Shown here piece by piece: positions 17,622 through 26,157 of a stretch of 64,000 nt of DNA. The DNA lies in NCBI GenBank assembly GCA_965279475.1, contig CBDIIA010000002.1, forward strand, positions 806,001 to 870,000, read 5' to 3'. This stretch comes from Pseudorhodoferax sp965279475 (lineage in GTDB: Bacteria > Pseudomonadota > Gammaproteobacteria > Burkholderiales > Burkholderiaceae_C). Made by a program: the position numbers and the translations under genes. The stretch's first letter is position 1, and each line of letters opens with the position of its first letter. The notes beneath the pieces were generated by a model. That model saw only the letters and a list, made by a program, of their open reading frames with translations. It had not been told where the DNA came from and did not search any database.

Positions 17622-18182
17622 TCAGGCCGCGGGCGTGCCCGTTTTGGGCCCGGGTGCCGGCTTGGCGCCGAAGCTGATCTCGCCGGACAGCTGGCCGCCT
17701 TCTTCGATGACGATCTTGCCGTAGCGGATCTTGCCGGTGACCTTGCCGGTGGCATAGACGATCAGCTTGTCGCGCACCACCAGGTCGCCGTCGAACGAAC
17801 CATGGATCTCGGCGATGTCGATCTCGGCCGAGCCCTTGAACGCGCCCTGCTGCGCGATCTGCATCACGCGCGAATCCATCGTCGCCTCGACCAGGCCCTC
17901 AACCACCAGCGTGTCGCAATCGGTGATCTCGACGCCTTTCAGCTTGATGTTCGGGCCGACGATGAGTTTGCTGCCGGACTCCTGGCTGGTCGGCGCCCCG
18001 GTGTTCTGGGTGGCCGCGGCGGCAGACGCGGCACCAGGAGGCGGCTCGGCGACCGGCCGGGCGATCAGCGGCGAGGACGGCATGGCCGGCGTGTGGGTGC
18101 TGGGTGACGGTTGCAGGCCTCCCGGACGGCTGTTCAGGGCTTCGTTCTCGCGTTTTCCGAAAAAGGGTGCTTGCAGGGCCAC
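17622..18182 (-). CDS. bactofilin-family polymer-forming cytoskeletal protein
   Basis: 186 residues. I place the start at a GTG (18182) with GGAGGA about seven bases upstream. An unstructured Pro/Ala/Ser-rich N-terminus (residues 1-85) precedes the right-handed beta-helix core from SKLIVGPNIKLKGVEI to IVIEEGGQLSGEISF. A short Pro-rich tail follows. Bactofilins polymerise without nucleotide at the membrane and organise cell-wall or polysaccharide machinery. No peptidase partner gene is adjacent. It converges on the CoA-transferase gene with a 12-base gap. Confidence 0.88.
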   Translation of the reverse strand: MALQAPFFGKRENEALNSRPGGLQPSPSTHTPAMPSSPLIARPVAEPPPGAASAAAATQNTGAPTSQESGSKLIVGPNIKLKGVEITDCDTLVVEGLVEATMDSRVMQIAQQGAFKGSAEIDIAEIHGSFDGDLVVRDKLIVYATGKVTGKIRYGKIVIEEGGQLSGEISFGAKPAPGPKTGTPAA

Positions 18183-18405
18183 GTGGCTGTCCTCCGGTTG
18201 AAAACGCCATGCTAGGGAATGGGGCGGCGGAAAGCTCCACCGGGCATGCAAGTTCTGTAACCAATCCGTGTCGGTGGCGTCCCACATCTGCGGGCAAAGC
18301 CGTCCAACGCCAGGCCGCCAATCGTTGCGCGAAGTAGCGGTAGCGCACCAAAACAACCCCGGGATTCGAGACGGAAACCAGGGGTGCGCACAGAAGCGGT
18401 GCAAT

Positions 18406-18440
18406 TTTGTACGCATTCACCATCCCACATTGCGTACAAA
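18406..18440. promoter_or_regulatory. inverted repeat upstream of the polyamine-type ABC operon
   Basis: The arms TTTGTACGCA (18406-18415) and TGCGTACAAA (18431-18440) are exact reverse complements separated by 15 bases. They end 30 bases before the ATPase start codon. This fits an operator for the GntR regulator encoded at the end of the same operon (22823-23536). The binding factor is inferred. Confidence 0.55.
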
Positions 18441-18441
18441 C

Positions 18442-18458
18442 CTGGCACAGCGTTTGCG
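18442..18458 (+). promoter_or_regulatory. sigma-54-like promoter element
   Basis: CTGGCACAGCGTTTGCG matches the -24/-12 consensus, with GG at 18444-18445 and GC at 18456-18457 exactly ten bases apart. The predicted transcript would begin only a base or two before the annotated start codon. Therefore either translation begins later or the match is fortuitous. High GC makes such matches fairly common by chance. Confidence 0.35.
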
Positions 18459-18470
18459 TGCAATCAAGGC

Positions 18471-19529
18471 ATGGACCACCCCGCCCCAGCCCCCGACGCC
18501 GCCCTGCGGCCCGTTGCCATCGAGCTGATCAACCTGACCAAGCGTTATGCGCAGGGCGCGCCGGCGGTGGACAGCATCAACCTGAAGATCGCCAGCGGCA
18601 GCTACTGCTGTCTGCTGGGCCCGTCGGGCTGCGGCAAGAGCACCACCTTGCGCATGATCGCCGGGCACGAGTCGGTGTCCAGCGGTGACGTGCTGCTGGA
18701 AAACCGCAACATCACCGACCTGCCGGCCGCCGCCCGCGGTACGGCGATGATGTTCCAGAGCTTTGCGCTGTTCCCGCACCTGTCGGCCATCGACAACGTG
18801 GCCTTCAGCCTGAAGATGAAGGGCATGGGCAAGGAAGAGCGCCGTACCAAGGCCCGCGATCTGCTCGAGCGCGTGGCGATGGGACACCTCGCCGAACGCA
18901 AGCCGGGTGAGCTGTCGGGCGGCCAGCAGCAGCGCGTGGCACTCGCTCGTGCGCTGATCACGCAGCCGCGGGTGCTGCTGCTCGACGAACCCTTGTCCGC
19001 GCTCGACCCGTTCCTGCGCATCCAGATGCGCGCCGAACTGCGCCGCTGGCAGAAGGAACTGGGCCTGACCTTCATCCACGTCACCCACTCGCAGGAGGAA
19101 GCCATGGCGCTGGCCGACACGATGGTGGTGATGAACCAGGGCCTGATCGAGCAGGTCGGCTCGCCGCACGAGATCTACAACCGGCCGGCCACCGAATTCA
19201 TCGCGCGTTTCATGGGCGGCCACAACGTGCTGGACACCGACGCCGGCAAGATCGCCGTGCGCAACGACCACATCCAGATCGCCCCCGCGGCGACCAGCAA
19301 CGATGGCATCGGTGCCAGGATCACGGACGTCGAATACCAAGGGACCTATGTCTTGCTCGGCCTGGACGCGCAGAACGCCGGCGGCACCACCGGCGTCTCG
19401 GTGATGCTGCCCGAAGCCGCGTTCGCCAGCCGCCCCTACAGCCTGGGCGAAGACGTGCGCCTGCACTGGACGCCGCCGCATGCCCACCCGCTGGCCGCCC
19501 GGCCCGCCACCGTTTCCGCCGCCGCCTGA
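18471..19529 (+). CDS. ABC transporter ATPase, PotA-like (spermidine/putrescine type)
   Basis: 352 residues with canonical GPSGCGKST, LSGGQQQRVALARAL, LLLDEPLSALD and THSQEEAM motifs and a C-terminal TOBE region. It energises the import system formed with the binding protein (19579) and two permeases (21002, 21919). The start at 18471 gives MDHPAPAPDAAL before the conserved IELINLTKRY. Substrate class is inferred from subunit types; polyamine, amino acid derivative or opine-like compounds are all possible. Confidence 0.92.
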   Translation: MDHPAPAPDAALRPVAIELINLTKRYAQGAPAVDSINLKIASGSYCCLLGPSGCGKSTTLRMIAGHESVSSGDVLLENRNITDLPAAARGTAMMFQSFALFPHLSAIDNVAFSLKMKGMGKEERRTKARDLLERVAMGHLAERKPGELSGGQQQRVALARALITQPRVLLLDEPLSALDPFLRIQMRAELRRWQKELGLTFIHVTHSQEEAMALADTMVVMNQGLIEQVGSPHEIYNRPATEFIARFMGGHNVLDTDAGKIAVRNDHIQIAPAATSNDGIGARITDVEYQGTYVLLGLDAQNAGGTTGVSVMLPEAAFASRPYSLGEDVRLHWTPPHAHPLAARPATVSAAA

Positions 19530-19578
19530 CGGTTCTCAGGTCTTTCCCGTTTTTCTTCACCAGCCAGGAGCATTGACC

Positions 19579-20850
19579 ATGTCCGACACCAACGAACTCA
19601 ACACCGCCGGCATCCAGCGCCGCTCCGTGCTCAAGGGCACGGCCGGTATCCTGGCCGCAGGTACCTTCCCGGCCATTCACGCGCAGGAGAAGATCGTGCT
19701 GCGCTACCTGGGCACTGCGGTGAACCAGGACAAGGCGATCGCCGAGAAGTTCAAGGCCGACACCGGCATCGAGATCCAGTACGTGGCCGTGACCACCGAC
19801 GACGTGACCAAACGCGCCGTGACCGCACCCAACAGCTTCGACCTGATCGACACCGAATACTTCTCGCTGAAGAAGATCGTGCCCACCGGCAACCTGAAGG
19901 GCATCGACACGAAGAAGATCAAGAACGCCGACAAGATCACCACGCTGTTCACCAAGGGCGAGATCGGCGGCAAGAAGGTCGGCGACCAGGGCACGGCACC
20001 CAAGAAGGTGATCTACCTCGAAGGAGAGAAAAGCAAGGTCTTCGCGAAGAGCCCGACACAGTTCATGTCGCTGATCCCGACCGTCTACAACGCCGACACG
20101 CTGGGCATCCGCCCCGACCTGATCAAGCGCCCGATCGACTCGTGGGCCGAGCTGCTGAACCCCGAGTTCAAGGGCAAGGCCGCGATCCTGAACATCCCGT
20201 CGATCGGCATCATGGACGCGGCGATGGTGGTGGAGGCCAAGGGCATCTACAAGTACCCGGACAAGGGCAACATGACCAAGAAGGAGATCGATCTCACGAT
20301 CAAGACCTTGATCGAGGCCAAGAAGGCCGGCCAGTTTCGCGCACTGTGGAAGGACTTCAACGAATCGGTCAACCTGATGTCGTCCGGCGAAGTGGTGATC
20401 CAGTCGATGTGGAGCCCCGCCGTCACGGCCGTGCGCACCAAGGGCATCGCCTGCAATTTCCAGCCGCTGAAGGAAGGCTACCGCGCCTGGGCCGCCGGCT
20501 TCGGCCTGCCGGCCACGCTGTCGGGCAAGAAGCTGGACGGTGCCTACGAGTTCATCAACTGGTTCCTCGACGGCTGGGCCGGTGCCTACCTCAATCGTCA
20601 GGGCTACTACAGCGCCGTGCTCGACACCGCCAAGGCCAAGATGGAAGCCTACGAGTGGGCCTACTGGATGGAAGGCAAGCCCGCCAGCCAGGACATCAAG
20701 AGCCCGAACGGCGACGTGCTGGCCAAGACCGGTGCGGTGCGCGACGGCGGCAGCTACGAGACGCGCATGGGCGGCATCGCCTGCTGGAACGCGCTGATGG
20801 ACGAGAACACCTACATGGTGCAGAAGTGGAATGAGTTCGTCGCGGCCTGA
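19579..20850 (+). CDS. ABC solute-binding protein, PotD-like, Tat-type signal
   Basis: 423 residues. The start at 19579 has GGAG upstream. A twin-arginine-like signal (RRSVLKGTAGILAAG) ends near IHAQE, suggesting folded export. The mature protein belongs to the spermidine/putrescine or iron type binding family (LRYLGTAVNQDKAIAEKF; LIKRPIDSWAELLNPEFKGK). A structured repeat separates it from the permease genes and may set its higher expression. Confidence 0.9.
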   Translation: MSDTNELNTAGIQRRSVLKGTAGILAAGTFPAIHAQEKIVLRYLGTAVNQDKAIAEKFKADTGIEIQYVAVTTDDVTKRAVTAPNSFDLIDTEYFSLKKIVPTGNLKGIDTKKIKNADKITTLFTKGEIGGKKVGDQGTAPKKVIYLEGEKSKVFAKSPTQFMSLIPTVYNADTLGIRPDLIKRPIDSWAELLNPEFKGKAAILNIPSIGIMDAAMVVEAKGIYKYPDKGNMTKKEIDLTIKTLIEAKKAGQFRALWKDFNESVNLMSSGEVVIQSMWSPAVTAVRTKGIACNFQPLKEGYRAWAAGFGLPATLSGKKLDGAYEFINWFLDGWAGAYLNRQGYYSAVLDTAKAKMEAYEWAYWMEGKPASQDIKSPNGDVLAKTGAVRDGGSYETRMGGIACWNALMDENTYMVQKWNEFVAA

Positions 20851-20855
20851 CGGCC

Positions 20856-20966
20856 TACCCCCGTTTCTTGCTCACTTCGTGTAGCCGAATCCCCCCTTCA
20901 AGGGGGCGACACCAGCGGCCCGGCAAAGCCGGTTCCGCGGTGTCCCCGAACGGGCTTCGCTTCGCT
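20856..20966. repeat. structured dispersed repeat, copy 2
   Basis: Matches the element at 66-175. The large hairpin pairs GACACC (20908-20913) with GGTGTC (20939-20944), GCGG with CCGC, and CCGGC (20920-20924) with GCCGG (20928-20932), with an AAA loop. A C6/G5 hairpin precedes it. The differences from copy 1 preserve pairing. It sits inside an operon, between the binding-protein and permease genes, where an mRNA-stabilising or attenuating role would make sense. Confidence 0.85.
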
Positions 20967-21001
20967 CGCCTCGCAATACGCGCCGCTTTTTTGGAATGCC
21001 G

Positions 21002-21916
21002 ATGAGTGCACCTGCCGCCACTGCCCATGCTTCTCCGGCCGCTGCCCCGGGCCGCCGCATCGCCGCCTGGTGGCAGGCCGCGCCGTTCACGCTGGTGTTC
21101 GCGCTGTTCTTCCTGATCCCGCTGGCGCTGATCCTGATGGTCAGCTTCTGGGACTTCAACGAGTACGAGCTGCTGCCCGGCTTCACCTTCAAAAACTACG
21201 TGACGATCTTCGAAGGCTGCGCGGGGGGTGAAGATCTCTGCGTCACCTTGAAGACCTATCTCTCGACGCTGAAGTTCTGCCTGCTGGTGTGGGCGATCAC
21301 GCTGGTCATCGGCTTCGCGGTCTCGTATTTCCTCGCCTTCCACGTGCGCTCGTCGGGCATGCAGACGGCGCTGTTCGTGCTATGCACGATCCCGTTCTGG
21401 ACGTCCAACGTGATCCGCATGATCTCGTGGGTGCCGCTCTTGGGCCGCAACGGCCTGGTCAACCAGACGCTGGTCGGCTCGGGCCTGGTGGACCAGCCGG
21501 TCGAGTGGCTGCTGTTCTCCGACTTCTCGGTCACGCTGGCCTTCGTGCACCTGTACACGATGTTCATGATCGTGCCGATCTTCAACTCGATGATGCGCAT
21601 CGACCGCAGCCTGCTCGAGGCCGCCAGCGACAGCGGCGCCTCGGCCTGGCAGGCGCTGTGGAACGTGATCGTGCCGCTGTCGCGCACCGGCATCATCATC
21701 GGCTCGATCTTCGTCATCACCATCGTGATGGGCGACTTCGTCACCATCGGCGTGATGGGCGGCCAGCAGATCGCGTCCATCGGCAAGATCATCCAGGTGC
21801 AGACGTCCTACCTGCAGTTTCCGCTGGCCGCGGCCAATGCGGTGATCCTGCTGGCGGTCGTGCTGATGATCATCTGGGCTCTCACACGCCTGGTCGACAT
21901 CCGGAAGGAACTCTGA
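21002..21916 (+). CDS. ABC transporter permease, PotB-like
   Basis: About 304 residues (an in-frame ATG at 20996 adds two). Six hydrophobic segments begin with FTLVFALFFLIPLALILMV. The EAA loop is LLEAASDSGASAWQALWNV followed by IVPLS. A long periplasmic first loop is typical of PotB. It pairs with the PotC-like permease three bases downstream. Confidence 0.92.
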   Translation: MSAPAATAHASPAAAPGRRIAAWWQAAPFTLVFALFFLIPLALILMVSFWDFNEYELLPGFTFKNYVTIFEGCAGGEDLCVTLKTYLSTLKFCLLVWAITLVIGFAVSYFLAFHVRSSGMQTALFVLCTIPFWTSNVIRMISWVPLLGRNGLVNQTLVGSGLVDQPVEWLLFSDFSVTLAFVHLYTMFMIVPIFNSMMRIDRSLLEAASDSGASAWQALWNVIVPLSRTGIIIGSIFVITIVMGDFVTIGVMGGQQIASIGKIIQVQTSYLQFPLAAANAVILLAVVLMIIWALTRLVDIRKEL

Positions 21917-21918
21917 TC

Positions 21919-22803
21919 ATGCAAAGTGCCCCTAGCGACAAACGCGCCGCCGGCTTCTGGCCGCTGGCCATCGTCTTCGCCCTGTTCGTGCTGTTCATGT
22001 ACGGCCCGATGATCGTCATCGTCGTGCTGAGCTTCCAGGGCCCCGAAGGCGGCCTCACCTTCCCGATGCGCGGCTTCTCGCTGCACTGGTTCCAGAAGCT
22101 GGGCGAAGGCCTGGGCGTAGTCGACATCGGCGCCGCGCTGCGCCGCTCGCTCGGCCTGGGGGCCGCGGTGATGCTGTTCACCGTGGCGCTGTCGGTACTG
22201 GCCGGCCTCGCGTTCCGCAAGAAGCTCAAAGGCGGCAACGCGCTGTTCTACATCGTCGTCGCCAGCCTGATCATGCCGTCGATCATCGTGTCGCTGGGCA
22301 TCGGCCTGGAGTTCCGGCTGCTCGACACCGGCATCAAAAGCGCGCTCGAAGCCATGGGCATGACCGGTGCGCTGGAAGGCTATGGCACGGCGCTGGGGCT
22401 GTTCACCTCGGCGCTCGGCGCGCACCTCACGTGGACGCTGCCGTTCGGCCTGCTGATCATGTTCGCGGTGTTCAACCGCTTCAATCCTTCGTACGAAGAA
22501 GCCGCACGCGACCTGGGTGCCACGCCCTGGCAGTCGTTCAAGTTCGTCGTGCTTCCGTTGATCGCGCCCTCGGTGGTCGGCATCGGCATGTTCGGCTTCA
22601 CCTTGTCGTGGGACGAGATCGCCCGCACCTCGCAAGCCATCGGCGACGTCAACACGCTGCCGTTGGAGCTGCAGGGCCTGACCTCGACCGTGACCACGCC
22701 GTCGATCTACGCGCTGGGCACGGTGACCACGGTCGTGTCGTTCCTGGTGATGGGTCTTGCGATCACATTGGCCACGCTGCTCGCCCGCCGCCGCAAGGCA
22801 TGA
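21919..22803 (+). CDS. ABC transporter permease, PotC-like
   Basis: 294 residues with six membrane segments. The EAA loop YEEAARDLGATPWQSFKFV precedes VLPLIAPS. GGAA lies upstream of ATG 21919. It forms the second half of the membrane channel with the PotB-like subunit. Confidence 0.92.
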   Translation: MQSAPSDKRAAGFWPLAIVFALFVLFMYGPMIVIVVLSFQGPEGGLTFPMRGFSLHWFQKLGEGLGVVDIGAALRRSLGLGAAVMLFTVALSVLAGLAFRKKLKGGNALFYIVVASLIMPSIIVSLGIGLEFRLLDTGIKSALEAMGMTGALEGYGTALGLFTSALGAHLTWTLPFGLLIMFAVFNRFNPSYEEAARDLGATPWQSFKFVVLPLIAPSVVGIGMFGFTLSWDEIARTSQAIGDVNTLPLELQGLTSTVTTPSIYALGTVTTVVSFLVMGLAITLATLLARRRKA

Positions 22804-22822
22804 CGCTGGATGCACAGGTGAG

Positions 22823-23536
22823 ATGAGCGCTACCAGCCACCCTGAGCCCGCCGCCGTGGTCTCCGACAACGAGATCTACGAGCGTGTGGTGTCGGCCATC
22901 CTCGACCACAAGCTGGCGCCCGGCACCAAGCTTGTCGAGGACAAGCTCGCCACCGCGTTCGGTGTGTCGCGCACCCGCATCCGCCCGGTGCTGGTGCGCC
23001 TGGCCAACGAGCAGATCGTGACGCTGACGCCGAACCGCGGCGCTGCCGTGGCGCAGCCCTCCGTCGAGGAGGCGCGCGAGGTGTTCGAGGTCCGCCGCAT
23101 GATCGAGCCGACCCTGGTCGAACGTTTCATCGCCATCGCGCAGCCGGCCGACATTGCCGTGCTGGCCGACTGCATCGCGGCCGAGGAGGCCGCACGCGAG
23201 GCTGGCGAGATGCGCCGTGCGATCCGGCAATCGGGCGACTTCCATCTGCACATCGCGCAGGCGGCAGGGCACCAGACGCTGGGCCGCATCCTGCGCGAGC
23301 TGGTGTCGCGCACCTCGTTGATCCTGATGACCTACAGCGCCAACCATGCCGGCGAACGCGAGGAAGCCACGGCCTGCGGTTGCCGCGAGCACCGCGCACT
23401 GCTCGATGCGATCCGGCTGAAGGACACGCGCGAGGCGCCGCGCCTGATGCGCGAGCATCTGGACCGGCTGGAAGCCCAGCTGCAGTTCCGGCCGGCGACC
23501 GAAGAAGCGCTCGACCTGGCCGCGCTGTTCTCCTGA
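22823..23536 (+). CDS. GntR-family regulator, FCD subfamily
   Basis: 237 residues. The winged helix spans IYERVVSAILDHKLAPGTKL to FGVSRTRIRPVLVRLANEQ. An FCD domain follows, with FEVRRMIEPTLVERF and the metal-type histidines in GDFHLHIAQAAGH and CREHRALLDAI. It lies 19 bases after the PotC-like gene and six bases before the racemase-like gene, so it is part of the transport operon and probably autoregulates it through the inverted repeat at 18406-18440. Confidence 0.9.
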   Translation: MSATSHPEPAAVVSDNEIYERVVSAILDHKLAPGTKLVEDKLATAFGVSRTRIRPVLVRLANEQIVTLTPNRGAAVAQPSVEEAREVFEVRRMIEPTLVERFIAIAQPADIAVLADCIAAEEAAREAGEMRRAIRQSGDFHLHIAQAAGHQTLGRILRELVSRTSLILMTYSANHAGEREEATACGCREHRALLDAIRLKDTREAPRLMREHLDRLEAQLQFRPATEEALDLAALFS

Positions 23537-23542
23537 CCGCGC

Positions 23543-24289
23543 ATGCGCAACCTGCTGGTCATCAATCCCAACACGTCGGCGTCGGTCACCGAACTGCTGC
23601 AGACCCATGTGCAGGCCGCCGCCGGGCTGCACGTGCAGGTGCGCACCGTCACCGCCCGCTTCGGCGCGCCCTACATCTCCTGCGAATCGAGTTTTGCCGT
23701 GGCCGCCCATGCCGCACTCGACGCCTGGGCCACCGCACTGCAGACGCCCGACATGCCCCGGCCGGACGCGGTGCTGATCGGCTGTTTCGGCGACCCTGGC
23801 CTGCTCGCCCTGCGCGACAGCAGCCCGGTGCCCGTGACCGGCCTAGCCGAAGCGGCCTGCATCGAGGCCGCGCGGCACGGCCGCTTTGCCATCGTCACCG
23901 GCGGCGAGCGTTGGGGCCCGATGCTGCAGCGCCTGGCGCAGGCCCTGGGCCACGGCCCGGCACTGGCCGGCATCCACACCGTGGCGCCCACCGGTGCGCA
24001 GCTGGCCGCCGACCCGGTGGCCGCACGCGCACTGCTGGCCCAGGCCTGCCGCGATGCGGTGCGGCAGCTGGGCGTGCAGGCCGTCATCGTCGGTGGTGCA
24101 GGCCTTGCAGGAGTTGCCGCCACCATCCAGTCCGACGTGGGCGTGCCGTTGATTGACAGCGTGCAGGCGGGCACGCGCTGGGCGCTGCGCTCGCATGCGG
24201 CCCCACCGGAGCGGGCCACGCCCGGCTTCGAGGTCGACTGGCAAAACGTGTCGGCCGAGCTGATCGCGCTGGGCCTGCGCAACGGCTGA
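23543..24289 (+). CDS. Asp/Glu/hydantoin racemase superfamily protein lacking the second Cys
   Basis: 248 residues beginning MRNLLVINPNTSASVT, typical of hydantoin/allantoin racemases. Cys81 (IGCFGDPGL) matches the first catalytic cysteine. The position of the second is Gly185 (VIVGGAGLAG). A classical two-base racemase needs both cysteines, so this may be a one-cysteine decarboxylase, lyase or modified racemase. The neighbouring importer probably supplies its substrate. Confidence 0.82.
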   Translation: MRNLLVINPNTSASVTELLQTHVQAAAGLHVQVRTVTARFGAPYISCESSFAVAAHAALDAWATALQTPDMPRPDAVLIGCFGDPGLLALRDSSPVPVTGLAEAACIEAARHGRFAIVTGGERWGPMLQRLAQALGHGPALAGIHTVAPTGAQLAADPVAARALLAQACRDAVRQLGVQAVIVGGAGLAGVAATIQSDVGVPLIDSVQAGTRWALRSHAAPPERATPGFEVDWQNVSAELIALGLRNG

Positions 24290-24291
24290 AG

Positions 24292-24329
24292 GGCCTTCGC
24301 CTGCGTCGGGCAGGCAGGCGGCAAGGGCC
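24292..24329. terminator. weak hairpin between converging genes
   Basis: GCCTGC (24299-24304) pairs with GCAGGC (24314-24319), flanked by GGCCTT and AAGGGCC. It sits between the racemase-like gene and rdgC and could serve both strands. No T-run follows, so factor-independent termination is doubtful. Confidence 0.3.
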
Positions 24330-24332
24330 GTA

Positions 24333-25301
24333 TCAGAACGGCGAGTCGGCTTCTTCCGCCGTCACCGGCGCACCGCTGCTGGCAGCCGGCTCCACCGACG
24401 CGGCCACCCCGATCTCGGCCTCGCCGCCCAGCGCCAGCAGCAGCGACGGGATCAGCTGGCGCATCTCGCCGGTCGCGATCGCGGCATCGGCATCGAAGCC
24501 GTCTTCCTTCTCCTGCGACGTGCCTTCGAACACGCCGTCGAGAAACGCCACCTTCTTGATCTGCAGGCTCTCGGTCAGCATGAAGGACACGCGGCCTTCC
24601 CAGGTCATCGCGAGCCGGGTCGGCAGCTTGCCTTCGGCGATGTGCTGGCGCACCTCGTCGATGTCGAGCGCGTGGTGCGCGTACTTGATGACCGACTTCG
24701 ACGCGTCGACCGCTTTGAGTTCGCACTCGCGGTCGATGCTGAAGCCGGCCGGCGGCTCCTGGCTGCTGAGCCACTCGGACATCGCCGCCGTCGCCGAGGT
24801 GTTGGTGTTGAGCTGCAGCACCGCAAAACCGTCGAATGCCTTCACCAGGCTGCTGATGACCTCGTCGGCCCGCGACTGCGAGCCGGCTTCGAGCACGAGG
24901 CGCTGCGCCGCCGGGTCGATCCACACCGTGACCGTGCCGCGTTTGGCGAACGCCATCGGCAACAGGCTCAGCTTGGCCTCGTCGCGCAGTTCGCGGGTTT
25001 CCTTCTTGCCAGGTTTGCGGCCGGTGGTCGCCTCGATCTGCTGCGCGCGTTCGTCTGCCTTGCGCTTGACCACGGCCGAGGGCACGGCCTTGGTCTCGAC
25101 CATCAGCTTCAGGATGAGCTGGCCGCCGACGGCCTCGACCAGCGGCCCGTGGGCCTCGCCGCGCGGTTCGATCCAGCCGACCGAGCGCTCCTGGCTGGCA
25201 CCGCATTCGACGAACCTGTCCTTGTCCAGCGCCTCCTCCATCTGCTCCAAGGTCGCGGACCATCCGGGACCGATCCTGTACACCATCATGTTCTTGAACA
25301 C
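24333..25301 (-). CDS. rdgC: recombination-associated protein RdgC
   Basis: 322 residues. RdgC forms a ring on DNA and modulates RecA-dependent recombination. I use a GTG start at 25301, giving VFKNMMVYRIGPGW, because the family begins with FKN-x-x-VYR. The downstream ATG codons would trim this block. Further family blocks are ECGASQERSVGWIEPRG and MAFAKRGTVTVWIDP. The C-terminus is Ala/Glu-rich. The frame stays open far upstream but has no coding support there. Confidence 0.93.
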   Translation of the reverse strand: MFKNMMVYRIGPGWSATLEQMEEALDKDRFVECGASQERSVGWIEPRGEAHGPLVEAVGGQLILKLMVETKAVPSAVVKRKADERAQQIEATTGRKPGKKETRELRDEAKLSLLPMAFAKRGTVTVWIDPAAQRLVLEAGSQSRADEVISSLVKAFDGFAVLQLNTNTSATAAMSEWLSSQEPPAGFSIDRECELKAVDASKSVIKYAHHALDIDEVRQHIAEGKLPTRLAMTWEGRVSFMLTESLQIKKVAFLDGVFEGTSQEKEDGFDADAAIATGEMRQLIPSLLLALGGEAEIGVAASVEPAASSGAPVTAEEADSPF

Positions 25302-25571
25302 ACTGAACCTGTCTATCGTTGATTGGGAGAAAAACCGACGGCCGTCCCCGTGCGGGAGGGCACCATGGCCAAGGTGCATTGTCGGCCAACGACCGGCGCA
25401 GGATGCTACGGAAACTTTACAAAATCTCATCGCCCATCCACGGCCGCGATACACGGCCCGCCCACACTGCGTCTGCAGGCTGAGCACGGATGCACCCGCA
25501 ACGGTGAGCAGACTGCGGTGGCAGGGTCCGCCTCGCCGCACAGAGCATTTTTTCAGAAAGGAAGCTCTCTC

Positions 25572-26072
25572 ATGACGAACGCACGTACTTCTTTCAAGAG
25601 CCTTGTGTTGGCCGGGCTTCTGGCCACGATGGGCATGGCCGCCAGCGCGCAGACCGGCGCACCCGCTGCACCGGCCGACAAGCCGGGCCGCCCGCACATG
25701 ATGCACCGGCACGACCCGGCGAAGATGCAGGAATGGATCGCCAAGCGCCAGGCGGCGCTGAAGGCCAAGCTGCAGATCACCCCGGCACAGGAAGGCGCCT
25801 GGACCACCTTCGCCGCCAGCATGCAGCCGCCGGCACGCGGGCCGCGCCCCGACCGCGCCGAGTTCGACAAGCTGACCACGCCCGAGCGCATCGACCGCAT
25901 GCGTGCGATGCGCGCCGAACGCAATGCCGAGATGGACAAACGCGCCGACGCGACCAAGACCTTCTACGCCGTCCTGACGCCGGAGCAGCAGAAGGTGTTC
26001 GACACCAGCGCGATGCGCCGCGGCCCCGGCGGCCATCCGCCGCACGGCCCGGGCGCGCACCCGCGCGGCTGA
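25572..26072 (+). CDS. Spy/CpxP-like periplasmic LTxxQ protein
   Basis: 166 residues with a Sec signal cleaved near ASAQT (26/27). Two LTxxQ-type motifs appear: ITPAQEGAW at about residue 69 and LTPEQQKVF near the C-terminus. His/Met-rich segments (HMMHRHD) and a Gly/His/Pro tail suggest metal contact. Relatives act as periplasmic chaperones or envelope-stress sensors. AAGGAAG precedes the ATG, and a strong terminator follows. Confidence 0.85.
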   Translation: MTNARTSFKSLVLAGLLATMGMAASAQTGAPAAPADKPGRPHMMHRHDPAKMQEWIAKRQAALKAKLQITPAQEGAWTTFAASMQPPARGPRPDRAEFDKLTTPERIDRMRAMRAERNAEMDKRADATKTFYAVLTPEQQKVFDTSAMRRGPGGHPPHGPGAHPRG

Positions 26073-26100
26073 ACACGCCGCAGGCTGCCTCTCCCAGGCG

Positions 26101-26141
26101 CCCTCCGCTTCCCGCACCGGCGGGAACCGGAGGGTTTTTTT
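26101..26141 (+). terminator. rho-independent terminator after the Spy-like gene
   Basis: CCCTCCG (26101-26107) pairs with CGGAGGG (26128-26134) and TTCCCGC (26109-26115) with GCGGGAA (26120-26126). There is a one-base mismatch between the stems, an ACCG loop, and seven Ts at 26135-26141. It is the clearest terminator in the window and ends 17 bases before the next start codon. Confidence 0.92.
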
Positions 26142-26157
26142 ATGCGATGCTGCGGCC

